Assembly: GCA_033439265.1 (NCBI GenBank)
Contig: JAVTVX010000035.1
Span: 10,070,001-10,134,000 of the forward strand
Source of the DNA: Dillenia suffruticosa
Lineage: Eukaryota; Streptophyta; Magnoliopsida; Dilleniales; Dilleniaceae
Length of the DNA: 64,000 bases
Direction of reading: 5' to 3'
Position numbers and translations under genes: made by a program. Shown one piece after another: positions 22,439 to 34,240 of this stretch (its first letter is position 1; the number at the start of each line of letters is the position of its first letter). A model generated the notes under the pieces. It searched no databases. It was not told the DNA's origin and worked only from the letters and a program-made list of their open reading frames with translations.

Positions 22439-22687
22439 TTCTCCCACTTGGTCCACTCACCCGACTTAGTGACTTTATCCAAGCCGAAACTTAATGGAAA
22501 AAGCACACATGCATCATAGTGACAAGTCCTCTAATTCAGCGAGTATTGTCTCCTGTGTATCACAATGCATGCTACTCCCTATCCTTATGGTAACCATCTT
22601 TATGAATAAACCCTATGTTTATTCGGGATCCATTTTCATGAAATTTTCTCAAAACTGGAATGTGCACAAATTCTTATACGAAAAAAT

Positions 22688-23298
22688 TCAATTCGAAATT
22701 CCATTAAAATTAGAATTTAAACCCATATTCACAACATGATTCTTGAATTTAATTGGAGGCATGCCTTTAGTTAGGGGATCAACGAGCATACATTCGGTGC
22801 TTAGATGTTGGATTACAACCTTATTTTCTAATATATGTTCCTTTATGGCTAAATACTTAATGTCGATATGTTTATTTCGACTACCACTCTTATTATTTTT
22901 AGCCAGAAACACCGCAGCCAAATTATCACAAAATATGCTTAATGGCTTAGGTACAGAGTCAAAAATCCTTAACCCAGCCATGAAACTTCGTAGCTACACC
23001 GCCTGTAACGTAGCCTCAAAACACGCCACAAATTCAGCTTCCATAATAGAGGTCGCAGTCAAAACACTCCTCTACGATATAGCTCTACCGACCAAAACAA
23101 AAATATATCCAGATGTTGACTTTTGAGAATCAACACAGCCAGTGAAGTCTGAGTCCGAGTATCCGACCACCTCAAAATTATCGGTCCTCCTATATGTGAG
23201 CATATAGTTCTTGATGCCTTGCAAGTACCGTAACACCTTCTTTGTAGCCTTCCAATGCTCCAAACTGGGATTACTTTGATATCATCATAACATTCCAA
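22688..23298 (-). pseudogene. RNase H region of copia element 1
   Basis: The minus strand includes LRYLQGIKNYMLTY, SDSDFTGCVDSQKSTSGYIF, IFCDNLAAVFLAKNNKSGSR and NKHIDIKYLAIKEHI, the usual copia RNase H blocks, ending with LSTECMLVDPLTKGMP. Broken. Confidence 0.9.
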
Positions 23299-24499
23299 CT
23301 ACATGCGCTATATCAGGTCGGGTATAGACCTGTGCATACATAAGGCTTCCAACTATGGAAGCATACGGAATATTGATCATCTGTTCCCTTTCCAATTCCG
23401 TCTTGGAACACTGGTCTAAACTAAATCGGTCACCTTTGACGATAGGAGATACATTCGGTGAACAGTCCTGCATTCTGTATTTCTTAAGAACTTTCTTAAT
23501 ATAGGTTTCTTGAGATAGTCCGAGAATTTTATGAAATCTATTTCGATATATCTTAATGCCAATGACATAAGACACATCATCTAAATCTTTCATAGCAAAG
23601 TTCTTAGAAAGGAATTGTTTCACCTCATGCAATATCTCTTTATCATTGGTTGCAAGTAGAATATCATTTATATACAGCACTAGGAAGCAAATTTTACTCC
23701 CACTTACCTTCTGGTATATACACTGATCCATAACATTTTCTTCAAAACTGAATGAAGAGATTGTCTCATGGAATTTCAAATACCATTGGCGGGAGACTTG
23801 CTTCAATCCATATATAGATTTATTAAGTTTGCAAACCAAATTCTCACCATCACTAGAGGAAAATCCTTCAGATTGATACATGTAAACCTCTTTCTCTAGT
23901 TCTCCATTTAAAAATACCGTTTTCACATCCATTTGTTGCTACTCTAAGTCAAAATGTGCAACAATCACCAAAAAAATGCGGAGAGAATCTTTCTTAGATA
24001 CTGGAGAAAAGGTTTCCAAATAATCGATTTCTTCCCTTTGAGTAAATCCTTTAGCAACAAGTCTGATATTGTATTTCTCAATATTGCCAAATGAGTCAGT
24101 TTTTGTCTTAAAAACCTATTTACATCAAATGAGTTTTACCCCATCAGGCAACTTTACAAGATCCCAAACTCCGTTACTTATCATGGAGTCCATCTCATCT
24201 TTCATGGCTTCCAGCCACAAACTCGAATCATTAGAGCTTATGGCTTGTGAAAACGACTCAGGATCATCTACGGTACCAACATTGTAATCAGACTCTTGGA
24301 GGTAGACTACATAATCACTAGATATTGCTGATCTCTTAATTCTAACAGATTTCCTTAATGTCGACTCAACAATCTCTCTAGGAAAGGGCTGTCTAACTTG
24401 ACCTGTTCCGGTGTCAGTAGATTGTGGAATATTTTGATTGTCATCTATAATCGGGTCAACGTCCATGGGTACTGGAGGGACGCTTTGAATGACAATCAT
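23285..24499 (-). pseudogene. Reverse transcriptase region of copia element 1
   Basis: The minus strand shows MDVKTVFLNGELEKEVYM, LNKSIYGLKQVSRQW, CFLVLYINDILLATND (the catalytic box region), FAMKDLDDVSYVIGI and SLMYAQVYTRPDIAHVVG. Upstream, DEMDSMISNGVWDLVKLPDG marks the RT start. Copia type; broken. Confidence 0.9.
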
Positions 24500-24951
24500 C
24501 CTCTCACTTGAAATGGAAGGTATACTTGATAGATTCCTTTCAGAAACTAAGTCTTAAAAGGAATTCCTCCCACTAATCAAGTGATCCTCAAGAAATTTCA
24601 CGTTTCTCGATTCCACAAACCTAGTATGATAAGATGGATAATAGAATCTGTATCCCTTGGACCTCTCAACATATCCAACGAAATACCCACTAATGGTCCT
24701 TGGATCCAGTTTCTTTTCTTGTGGATTATAAACCCTTACTTCTGATGGGCATCCCCAAACGATTACATGTCATAGACTGGGTTTCCAACCTTTGAATATT
24801 TCGAATGGGGTTTTGGAAACCGCCTTAGTTGGAACCCTATTTAATATGTCCACAACCGTTTTAAGAGTTTCAATCCACAAGAATTTAGGCAATTTAGAGT
24901 TAGACATCATGCTCCTTACCATGTCCAACAATGTCCGATTTCTTCTTTCAG

Positions 24952-25827
24952 CTACACCATTTGGTCTGGAGAACCAGGCATGGTATATTGGGTGACAATT
25001 CCAGTTTCTTGAAAAAATCGAGTAAATGGACCAGGTGCTTGTCCATCTTCAGTATATCTCCCATAATATTCTCCACCTCTATCCGATCTCACTATTTTTA
25101 TTTGCTTACCGCATTGTTTCTCTACTTCTGCCTTGAAAACCCTAAAGGCATCCAACGCCTCGTCCTTATGGCGAAGGAGATAGAGATACATATAACATGA
25201 GTAATCATTAATAAAAGTGATGAAATACCTTTGGTCATATGAGTCCATATCCGAACAACATATGTCTGTATGAATGATGTCTAACAGATCTGAGCTTCTC
25301 TTGGCACATTTCTTTGACTTATTGTACTGTTTACCCTTAATACAGTTCACACAGGTTTCAAAATCACTAAAATCTAGAGTACTAAGTACTCCATCCTTTA
25401 CCAACTTTTTAACCCTTTCGATGGAGATATATCATAATCTCGGATACCACAACATAGAGAAATTTTCATTTATGACACACCTTTTCACATCAATATGTAT
25501 TGTGTTGCAACATGTGTTATCTTGCAAATTAATTCTGTATAGTCCGTCAATCAATTGACTCGTACCAACGACATTTGAATGCAAAAGTAATGTCATTGTA
25601 TTATTGAATTAGAAAGAATATCCGAATTGTACAATTTTTTATATAGAAATTAGATTTTTAGAAAAACTTGGTACATAAAAAATTCTTTCCAATTGGAAGA
25701 CATGTCCATTAGTTAAAATGAGTTTGCGATCTCCAATGGCTTCTACATGCGAGCTCATCTTGTTTCCTGAATAGATGAATTGCTCACGACCCATTGGTTT
25801 CCGCGGGTTTTGCAAGCCCTGCAACAC
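24952..25827 (-). pseudogene. Protease/GAG-pre-integrase and integrase region of copia element 1
   Basis: The minus strand includes FETCVNCIKGKQYNKSKKCA, DIIHTDICCSDMDSYDQRYF, KQIKIVRSDRGGEYYGRYT and [12 protein letters not shown], the copia integrase core. The segment near 25639-25827 (KLILTNGHVFQLERIFYVPS, FSKNLISI) is the protease-to-integrase linker typical of copia. Broken. Confidence 0.88.
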
Positions 25828-26007
25828 ATTCGTAATATTAATTGAGCGTCCAGAATCAATCCACCATGTGTCATAAGAAGTCTCAGTTATAAGAGATTCA
25901 TAACATACAAAAGAGATTTTCGTACCTCTGGCAGCAAGCCATTTCTGAAATTTGACACAATCCTTCTTTATGTATCCCTTCTTTTTACAGAAGAAACACG
26001 TAGACTC

Positions 26008-26790
26008 TTATTTTACAATTGAGGTAGGTCCCTTTGCCTTTCCTTTCAGTTTGACTTTTTCCTTCGCCTTTCCTTTCATGACCAAATGTGCGCTACCGGT
26101 TCCCTCTTTCATTTCCATGAGCAACCTCCCTTCTTCCTGTATACACATCGTCATCAACTCATTGATGGACCAATTAGCCTTATGTGTGTTATAGGAAATT
26201 TTGAAGGGACTATAAAGCTGTGGAAGGGTATTCAGAATATAGTGTACTAAGAAGAATTCAGACATCTCCACCTCAAGAGTCTTTAGTTGGGCCACTATAT
26301 CCCGAATCCTCAAGATGTGCTAGCGTACTCCGTAGATAGTGATGAGTCTCTTCGATGAAAACTCCATAATCAAGGTGCTAGCAAGAGTTTTATCAGACGT
26401 CTCGAATTGCTCATCAATTGCCTTAAGAAGGGCACGGATGTCACTATGCTGATTGACAAAGCCGCGGATGCCAGTTGATATTTTATCCTTAATAAACATC
26501 GTACTGAGACGATTTGATCGCTCCCAGTGCTCATAAAGAGTTTTGTCCACTGTAGAGCTGGCATCTGTAATCCTAGGCGGCTCATCATGCCTGATAGCAT
26601 AATCTAAGTCACGCCATCCCAAATTGAGAAGTATCTTCTCCTTCCACACCTTATAGTTCTCACCATTTAATATGGGAATTTCAACGATATCAACGGTTTG
26701 TATAACTGCAACAAAAATGCTTACAAATTTTAGTTGAGCCTTTAACATATGTTTACTAATGTAAAATATATAAAATAAATCTCCTGACAT
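26008..26790 (-). pseudogene. gag region of copia element 1
   Basis: The minus strand carries IPILNGENYKVWKEKILLNL followed by GWRDLDYAIRHDEPP, STMFIKDKISTGIRGFV, and further on EMSEFFLVHYILNTLPQLY and a lysine-rich KAKEKVKLKGKAKGP. These are copia gag (UBN2-type) landmarks. Broken. Confidence 0.85.
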
Positions 26791-26809
26791 AGAAATTGCC
26801 TGTGGGCTG

Positions 26810-28160
26810 AATTTCTAATTCAGATTAAATTTATTATATTTTATGAAAAGATTGACAAGAGTACTTAATTTCCTAATGCCTGTAAGCTAATTAGGAGAAA
26901 TTATATAGAAAATCTTTCCCTGAATTAGAGTTTCCCTACAACACAGCATCACTCGTGCACTAGGAAAGTTCTCAGGTAGGTGGTGGGTCACATGGGACCG
27001 CTTAAGAACCAGCCAACCTTAGACTTTTTCCCGTCTTGTTGATAGGACTTTCCTAGACATGTATTTGATCTGTTGAACTCAAAAAACCTTGTAGGAGAAA
27101 ACTCTAAAGTTAGGTAGACTATCCACATAATTAGGTTATTCAATCTTACCATCTAATTCTGATTAATTATTTTTAATACGACAAAAATTTCTGTGGGATA
27201 AAATTTGTCACACAAAAATAAATAATCACAAATAATATTCTTTATTTTATGTGGTCAAAACTATCCCAATATATAATTTCTTTTATATTAGAACTGCTGT
27301 GACCATACCTTAACAATCAGAAATCATACGAACCACAAGAATATTTTCCTTCAATTTTATATAGATTTTAACATTTATTTTGCATGTGTCTTTATATGCA
27401 AAAACCATGCAAAAATTAATTTATACAAAATCATAAAGTTTCAATGATTTTATAATTTTGTACGGGTTTTAACTTTTATTTTACACGTCCCTCAATGTGT
27501 AAAAAACCATATAAAAATTAATTTATGTAAAATACATAATTTTTCATTTATGTGTGATACCATAATACACATAAATCTAAAAATTTTAATTTCAAATTCT
27601 TAAAAATGACCCAAATATAAATTTAAAATTAAAAACAAAATTTTCCATTTTTTTTAGTCCAAAGGACTAATCTGTAACATTTCAAAATTTGTTGGGACCA
27701 ATCTGTAACTTTTCAAGTATTATCGGGTTTTGTAAAAAGGCCGGGGACCAATGTGCAACATCTTAAAGTTTTGTGAGTTTTGAAGGGTCATAGGGACCAT
27801 ATTGCAACAGCTCAAATCCGTTTTGGACAATTTCGTAATTATAGAAGGTTTTCGGGCATTATTTTTAAAAATTGTAGACCAAAATGACGTCGTTTTGGTC
27901 TGCATCTGGGTTTTCTTCACCCGAATGGACCTCGAGGGTCCCGACCTGGATCCGGCTGGTCTGAATGCCTGAATGTTGCCAGAAAATGCCAAAAAACTCC
28001 ATTTTTTATTCTGAAAATATAAAATCATCCAAAATTTCACGCAAAACTCATTTACAACCTCAAAACCCCAAAATTTACTTAAATTTGGACCAATTGTTTA
28101 AAAATTCAGAACCCAAAAAAATTGAAAATTTTGTCAAAAAATACAGACAGAGGTTCTAAT
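26810..28160 (-). other. Leader region of copia element 1
   Basis: About 1.35 kb between gag and the primer binding site with no recognised coding sequence. A repeated phrase of the type GGGACCAAT...TGTAACATTTC recurs between about 27655 and 27810, giving a loose 50-60 bp periodicity. Confidence 0.5.
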
Positions 28161-28177
28161 GGCTCTAATACCAAATA

Positions 28178-28224
28178 TGTGAAATATTCATGCAAATCTA
28201 ATAAATGAATTACAAAAACAAAAT
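28178..28224 (-). repeat. 5' LTR remnant of copia element 1
   Basis: About 47 bp matching 22080-22126 with a few differences, then abrupt loss of similarity where a plus-strand copia fossil begins. Confidence 0.75.
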
Positions 28225-29336
28225 AAAGTTAAGATGCAGACTGTACTCCAATCAAGTTTGAATCTTGTAGTTGTCCTTGAACCTATTGAACCTAGTAAAA
28301 TTCATATGATGCAAGTGGATCTACAAGAGAAAAAGACAAATGGACAGAAAAGGTTTACGCGTTCAAAGGCATGGTTGGTGATGTAGTACTTTATTATTAA
28401 ACCTTCTCATCGAAATCCATACTAGTGTCAATTCGGATCCTCTTAGCCATGACATGATATTGCACTACAAAATAACATGGTTTTAGCCACGGATTTTCGC
28501 GACGGAAAAAATTCGTCGCTATTTTACGACGGATTTAGCGACGAAAAACTTTTTCGTTGCTAATTGGCCACAAAATTTGCAACAAAAAAAGTCGTGGCTA
28601 AATTAGCGACGGACACATTATTCGTAGCAAAATTCGTCGCTAATTAGTGACGAAAAAATTTTCGTGGCTAAATTCGTCGCTAATTAGTGACGAAAAAAGT
28701 TTCGTCGCTAAATTCGTCGCCAATTGGGGATAAAAAAATTTTTGTTGCAAATTTTGTCGCTAAATATGACAAAATTTTGCCACAAATTTAAAATTCGTCG
28801 CAAAATTTAATCTTTTTTAAATAGAATTTTATTTTTTTATTTTTATTTTTCTTTTATTAATATGTAATATTTAAGTTAAAAATTAATTTAGCGACGGATT
28901 TATTTTCCGTCGCTAGATGAAAATCCAATCCGTATATCCGATAATTTAGCGACGGATTAAAATCCGTCGCTAAATTTATTTTATTTTTATTTTATTTTAA
29001 TAATTTCAGCGACGGATTCCAAATCCGTCGCTGAATTTTATATTCTTTTAATTATAATTTTATTTTATTTTTATTTTATTTTACTATTTTATATTAACAA
29101 ATCATATTATTATTTTATAATATTTTAATTTACATTTTATTTTATTAAGAATAATGTTATTTAATTCTTAAAAAAACCATATATTTTATTTTATTTAAAA
29201 TATATATATATTTTAATTAATTTATTATTTTTTTTACTTTTTTTGTTTGATTTAATATTTTTTATTATTGTATAGGTAATTTTATTTTATTTGTATTAGT
29301 TTATTCAATAATATAATTTAAAATTAATTATTAATG

Positions 29337-29530
29337 TCTGCGTGGGCGGGGGCGCCGGCGCATGCACGCACGGGCGCCTGCTTGCCTGGGCGCCCGCGCC
29401 CTGCGTGCGCCTGTCTCGGCGCTCGCGGGTGCTTGCCTGGGCGCCCGCGCTTGGGAGTGCCTGCCTGGGTGCCTAGGCAGGCGCGCGGGCGCCCAGGCAG
29501 GCAGGCGCGGGCGCCCGCGCCTGGGCGCCC
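29337..29530. repeat. GC-rich inverted/direct repeat island inside the CACTA element
   Basis: About 190 bp of very high GC content in AT-rich surroundings. The module CTTGCCTGGGCGCCCGCGC occurs at about 29381-29399 and 29432-29450 and, inverted, near 29483-29500. A further partly palindromic GCCTGCCTGGG...CCTAGGCAGGC lies near 29459-29482. Proline/alanine/arginine-rich open frames here are composition artefacts. Confidence 0.8.
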
Positions 29531-29547
29531 TTTGTTTTAATTCTAAA

Positions 29548-29632
29548 AAAACATGCAGGTGGAGGGATTGGAATCTTGGACCCTAGACTTCGGATTTGAG
29601 AAGATTACCATTGCACCATTGCTTGGTATTAG
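29548..29632 (-). repeat. tRNA-like module inside the CACTA element (a)
   Basis: On the minus strand GGTGCAATGGTAATCTTCTC (A-box-like) is followed about 30 nt later by AGATTCCAATCCC (B-box-like). The arrangement resembles a tRNA-derived SINE head. No tail or target duplication is visible. Confidence 0.45.
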
Positions 29633-30192
29633 TGTTTTGTGATGATATTTTTGTTTTCTTTCTTCCACCTTTTTGTTTCCTATTCTTACTTTTTTTTCTT
29701 TTGGTTTTTTTTTCTTTTTATTTTCATTTCTTATATATAATAATTTTATTGAAATTTGAATAAAAATATTTTGTGATTAAATTTTATAGATTTTTTAAAT
29801 TATTAATATATTATAATTTATTGATAATTATAATTTTATAGTTTTGAGATACATTTTTAAATTATGAATTAAAAAAATAAAATAAAAATGAGAAAGAATA
29901 ATAAAATAATAAAATAAAAGAAAAAAGAAGAAATCAAAATATAATATTAATATATTTTTTAATTAATTTATTATTTTATTTTAAATTAGTATTTTATTAT
30001 TTTTTATTTTATTAAAAATTATCATATTTATTAGTTTTAATTAAATATTATTTTAGGTTGGTGGTATAAATAAAAAAAGTTTTTATATTTATTATTTTAA
30101 ATTGTTATTATATATTATTTTATTATTATTAGAAAAATGTGAAAAAAAGATAATAAATAATAAAAAAAAAACTTTATATCACGATAATATTG

Positions 30193-30315
30193 TTGGCTCG
30201 GTGGTTTACAGGTTGCGTGTGTGCAGGAGTTCGTGCAGGAGTTCGGAGTTCGAACCATGGTGGAGGCAGGCAGAAGGCGCGGCATTTTCCAGCAAAGGCG
30301 CGGCATTTTCCAGCA
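30193..30315 (+). repeat. tRNA-like module with tandem duplications inside the CACTA element (b)
   Basis: TTGGCTCGGTGGTTTACAGG (30193-30212) looks like an A box and GAGTTCGAACC (30246-30256) like a B box. GCAGGAGTTCG occurs twice in tandem between them, and a 21-bp unit starting AAGGCGCGGCATTTTCC occurs twice at 30274-30315. Confidence 0.5.
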
Positions 30316-31250
30316 ATTAAGAGTTGATGCTGGCTCGGGTGGGCAGGTTGCAGGCGGGCGGGCGGGCAGGTGGGGTGCTGGCTTGGGCGGGCAGGGTTGC
30401 AGGGTTGCAGGGCAGGTTGGTGCTGGGGTGGGTGGGCACGTGGATCTGCCGGCTCAGAGGCAGGGCATATGGAATCAGCGACGGATTTGGAATCCGTCGC
30501 TAATTCAGCAACGGATAATTTTTTGACGGGTTTGTTTTCCGCTAAATTAGCGACGGATTTTAGCGACAAAAATTATCTGTCGCTAAATTTAGCGACGAAT
30601 AATTTTTCGTCGCTAAATTTTGTGACGAATTTTAGCGACGAAAACTTATTTGTCGCTAAATTTAGCGACGAATTTCCGTCGCTAAATTTAGCGACGGATT
30701 TCTAATTTTCGTCGCTAAATTTTTGCGACGCGTTATTAGCGATGAAAAATTTTTCGTCACTAAATCCGTCGCTAATGTTTTTAGCGACGAATTTTTTTAA
30801 AATTTTCGTCGTTAAATTTGTGGCTAAAAGGCTGTTTTTTTGTAGTGTTGTGACCATGAGATTTGACATGTAAACATCTACTTGTTTTGACGAGAGCATT
30901 TTTATGAAGAAACTGGACAAATTCATCACAACTGACTCGAGTATATGGTTTGTATCCTTAAAAGTCTATTTATGGACTTAAGCAAACGTCAAGATTACAA
31001 AACGTCTATTTTGATCACAAAATAAGGTCTTACAACTTCAACAAAAACATTAATAACCTAGTCATGTACAAGAAGTTTGGCAATGGCATAGTCATTGTTT
31101 GGGTGGTGTGTGCACATGATATTCTACTCGGTGCATATCATGTGGAGACATTATCATCCATTATAGCTTGATTATCTTAGTTGCTTTACTATGAAAGACT
31201 TAAGTGAGATAGCCATGTTTTTGAGATCATGCTTCTACATGGTAAAACAA

Positions 31251-33515
31251 AACACTAATGTTGTCCTAAATTTCATACATTGATTAGATTTTGGGTTCTA
31301 AGAAAGGTATTATACATTTTAGACAAACCGAGTCTGAACTTAATAGAAGTTAGTGTAGGGGGCTTCTATTGAGTCCGAATTCAGTCCCTGTCTAAAAGAT
31401 ATACCGAATGAGACATGTAAAGTAATTTCCTCTATGTACTAGGAAATAAAAATTGGTACTTTACAGCTATATAGAGTTTATGTGTCTACAATGTTAAGTG
31501 TACGTAGTTGAATTTGCAAAGTGAGAATTATATATTTTGATATATTATGAGTGAGATTTTTTATGAATCAATAGTTTTATATATTGGATACATAGTTAGT
31601 TTGAATATGCATATCCAATGTAGAATCTATGTCGACTGTATCAGATATCAAGTGTCAAGGCATCCAAGTTGATCATTTGATTTTCCTAAACTTGTCTACC
31701 ACCATCAACCAATAGAAGACATCTTGGACATTCTTCAATATCCCTTTCTTATGAGATGCTCAATGAAATTAAATAATTGAAAAAATAATAATACATTTAA
31801 TTTACCGACCAATGTTAGGTAAAGGGGAAGCTTGTATTAATATATATAAGTCAAGTGAAAAATAATAAATTATTATTTATTGATTTTTTTAAATAATAGA
31901 CTACTTATTTTAGAGTGTGAAATTAATTAGAGTTAAAATAATTTTAATATAATTGATAGTTTAGAGGATTACATTATAATTGTTTTGAAGTCAAAAGAAA
32001 TATGTTCCGATCTGCTCTTTATCCTAAAGGACTCATGCGGTGCATAAAATATTTCCCAATTTCGTACGAGGGTAGGGGAGGGTGGACGTATATGTATGCA
32101 GTCTTTCTCTTGCATTTTTACAAAGAGCTTGTTTTTATGTCTTAAATCCGTAATTTCGAAATCACCAAAGGAATAATTCTACCGTTGTATCAAGATTCGG
32201 CTTCTTATATGTTCTTTATCCTAAAACTCTATTAGTATTGATTACTTGTTCGATATGATATTTATTTTGTGTTAAATTAATTAAACAAGCAAAATAATAT
32301 AGAGGGTGAGAGATTTTGGGAGCAAAATTATAATTTTTGGAAATTATTACAATCATCTTGTAGTTTTTAAAAAAACTGTTGCGACTGTTTTGTAATTTTA
32401 GAAATCTTTTGTCACATTTTTGTAATTACAAAAATTATTGTGATTATTTTGTAATTTCAAAAATTCTTATAGCTATTTTTTATTTTTGAAAAATATATAA
32501 ATTCTAAGTTTTTATGTTATGTTTAAACAAGGATTTTAAATTTCCAATCTCTCTTTAGAGTTTTATTCTTTTATACTATTTAAAATGCAAATATAATTAG
32601 AAATTGAGATTTTCTACACATACTAGGAATTATTTTTTATATATATCTGCCGATACATTTTAAAAAATATATTGAGAGTGAGTTACGGCATAAGGAAGAA
32701 GACTTTGACTAGGAGTTGTCTATATCAGATTTATGGAAATTAGATTACACTCATCGGAGGTGCATATTCGAACTAGTTTGGTCAGAGAAAAATTAAATGG
32801 ATAACATTAACTTTTTTATGGACTATTTTATTGCAAAAATTAAATTTTTCATACTAATCCATAGTTAAATTTTCATTTTTCATATTTATTTATACTTCAA
32901 GTGTTTTCTTTGATATTGACCATGATAGATAAATTAAAAGTATATAATATTTAATCATAGAAGATATATACCGATCCGAACACATACTTATGAGGAGCGT
33001 CAATTAGGGTGCTGAAGGATACAGTAAACCAGAACTTTGAAAAAATCTAAACCCCCTATCTGATTACCAAAAGCTAAAAGAATTCATTTAGAGAAGAGAT
33101 AAGGTAAAACTTACAAGTCTTCCTATCGTTTAGTTTAAAGGGGAAAAAATATATATCTTCAAAAGGAGGCCCAACCTATAAGGTACAAAGTTTGAAGTTG
33201 AAACACATAATAATTTCATATACGGTAGAGAAAGGGACTTCTCTATGAACCACACATCTTCCTAGAATAGTCATGTGTAACATTTTTATCAACTTTGGCA
33301 ACCCATCCAAGGCCATATGTGCTATTAATTGCATTGTCATACAAAACTTTTTGTTCTAAGAGAAATCTTCAAAGCCACTTCAAAAGAATGAGAGATTTTT
33401 AGGCTTAAACTACCAAGGCCTCGATTTATGGGATCCTTTTTTTCTCAATATTAAGTGAGAACAGGAAACTCTCCCACAATTCACTGTATGTATATTTCTA
33501 AAACTATTACACTGA
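31251..33515. other. AT-rich stretch, mostly unexplained
   Basis: No gene is supported. The left end may contain further decayed copia DNA. A short tandem array lies at 32327-32500. The rest shows no LTR pair, terminal repeat or coding signal that I can defend. Confidence 0.35.
32327..32500. repeat. Degenerate ~30-bp tandem array
   Basis: Roughly six units of the type TTTTGTAATTTCAAAAATT plus about 10 variable bases, with clear starts near 32389, 32419, 32448 and 32477. Confidence 0.65.
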
Positions 33516-34240
33516 TTATGATCTTAACTTGTGAATTGTGATACTATGTTTGTCAATGTTTATATTCTTAACTATGTTTAAACAGATTGATAAGTGGATA
33601 GATAAATGCCCGCGTTTACTTACTCCTTGCCCTTCCCATCCTTTGGTAACCCTTTTGTCTATGTCGCTCCAAACCGTGGACAAAACTCCAGGCATGAAAG
33701 TGGTTCCAAAAAGTGTCAGCAAAAAAGTATTTTCTTGTGATCACTATCTATGACATCCACAATGGCTTCGTCATTACTAGCTCCCTATCAGCCATGTTGG
33801 GGTCACAGTTCCAATATTATTTTTGTAATAGTCCCCCTTCCCCCAAATCATAGGAAACAGCCTACCAGCTAATATCATGGTCTACATTGACCACAAATCC
33901 ATTCAATACCAACACAAGCTAGTGCAATTGATTCTTAAATCCATGATCCAAACTCCTTATAATAGTGTTAGTATTATCCATTAACCAGCACAGTGGTTCT
34001 GTCACTACTTCCCACAAGTAGCGGTCATAGAATCCCAAGTCAGTATCAGGAATATTAGTTTCCCAGACCCTCATTCTTGCCTTTCCAATGAGATGATGTC
34101 CATGAGTAGTGGATAAGTATCTCAGCCTCAGGACCAAAATCTGTCTGACATTGTGGCACTGTCCAAGTGTACATAACAAGAGGCTCTCCAACCTTCAGCT
34201 TGTTAAGAGGTTTGGCTGAATTTACATTTTACACAGATGA
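33516..34240 (-). other. Coding-like minus-strand fragments, not recognised
   Basis: The minus strand of 33919-34191 is open for 90 codons (including RYLSTTHGHHLIGKARMRVW and IPDTDLGFYDRYLWEVVTEP). A second frame across 34040-34210 reads NKLKVGEPLVMYTWTVPQCQ and DFGPEAEILIHYSWTSSHWK, preceded by an acceptor-like AG. Either could be a decayed exon; both cannot be read together. A third open piece lies at 33516-33722. I recognise no family, and chance cannot be excluded. Confidence 0.25.

Larger units (their letters stand above)
22080..28224 (-). mobile_element. Ty1/copia element 1, broken, 5' LTR nearly lost
   Basis: The minus-strand 3' LTR (22080-22438) starts TGTAAGAACAGG and ends TTTCACA, next to the purine tract AAGTGGGAGAA. 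At the other end a tRNA-iMet-type primer site (TGGTATTAGAGCC, 28161-28173) is followed by only about 47 bp of LTR (28178-28224). The interior reads gag, integrase, RT and RNase H in copia order. A leader of about 1.4 kb lies between primer site and gag. It is broken: several lesions plus loss of most of one LTR. No target duplication can be tested. Confidence 0.9.
28463..30847. mobile_element. Non-autonomous CACTA transposon (2385 bp, TSD TTG)
   Basis: The ends read CACTACAAAATAACATGG and, on the opposite strand, CACTACAAAAAAACAGCC; both continue into TTTTAGCCAC. A 3-bp duplication TTG flanks the element (28460-28462 and 30848-30850). About 350 bp at each end is packed with subterminal repeats such as GCGACGGATTT and TTCGTCGCTAAAT in both orientations, the binding-site architecture of En/Spm-type transposases. 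No transposase is encoded. The interior holds a GC-rich island (29337-29530) and two tRNA-like modules (about 29548-29632, 30193-30256), an unusual cargo. Confidence 0.95.
28236..31250 (+). pseudogene. Copia reverse transcriptase fossil, split by a CACTA element
   Basis: Left part (28236-28459): the plus strand carries KWIYKRK with surrounding text typical of the copia RT start. Right part (30851-31250): SIYGLKQTSR, NVYFDHKIRSYNFN, VMYKKFGNG and a decayed catalytic box (CAHDILLG), then FTMKDLSE-like text. Both parts are on the plus strand and are interrupted by 28463-30847. No LTRs were found. It is heavily broken and probably older than the CACTA element inside it. Confidence 0.75.

Noticed and set aside
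29334-29586. Proline/alanine/arginine-rich open frames in the GC island
   Set aside because: Several frames and strands are open at once because of base composition; no domain or start context.
30193-30256. Functional tRNA gene
   Set aside because: A-box-like and B-box-like parts are present but no cloverleaf or acceptor stem can be drawn; better explained as a SINE-like module.
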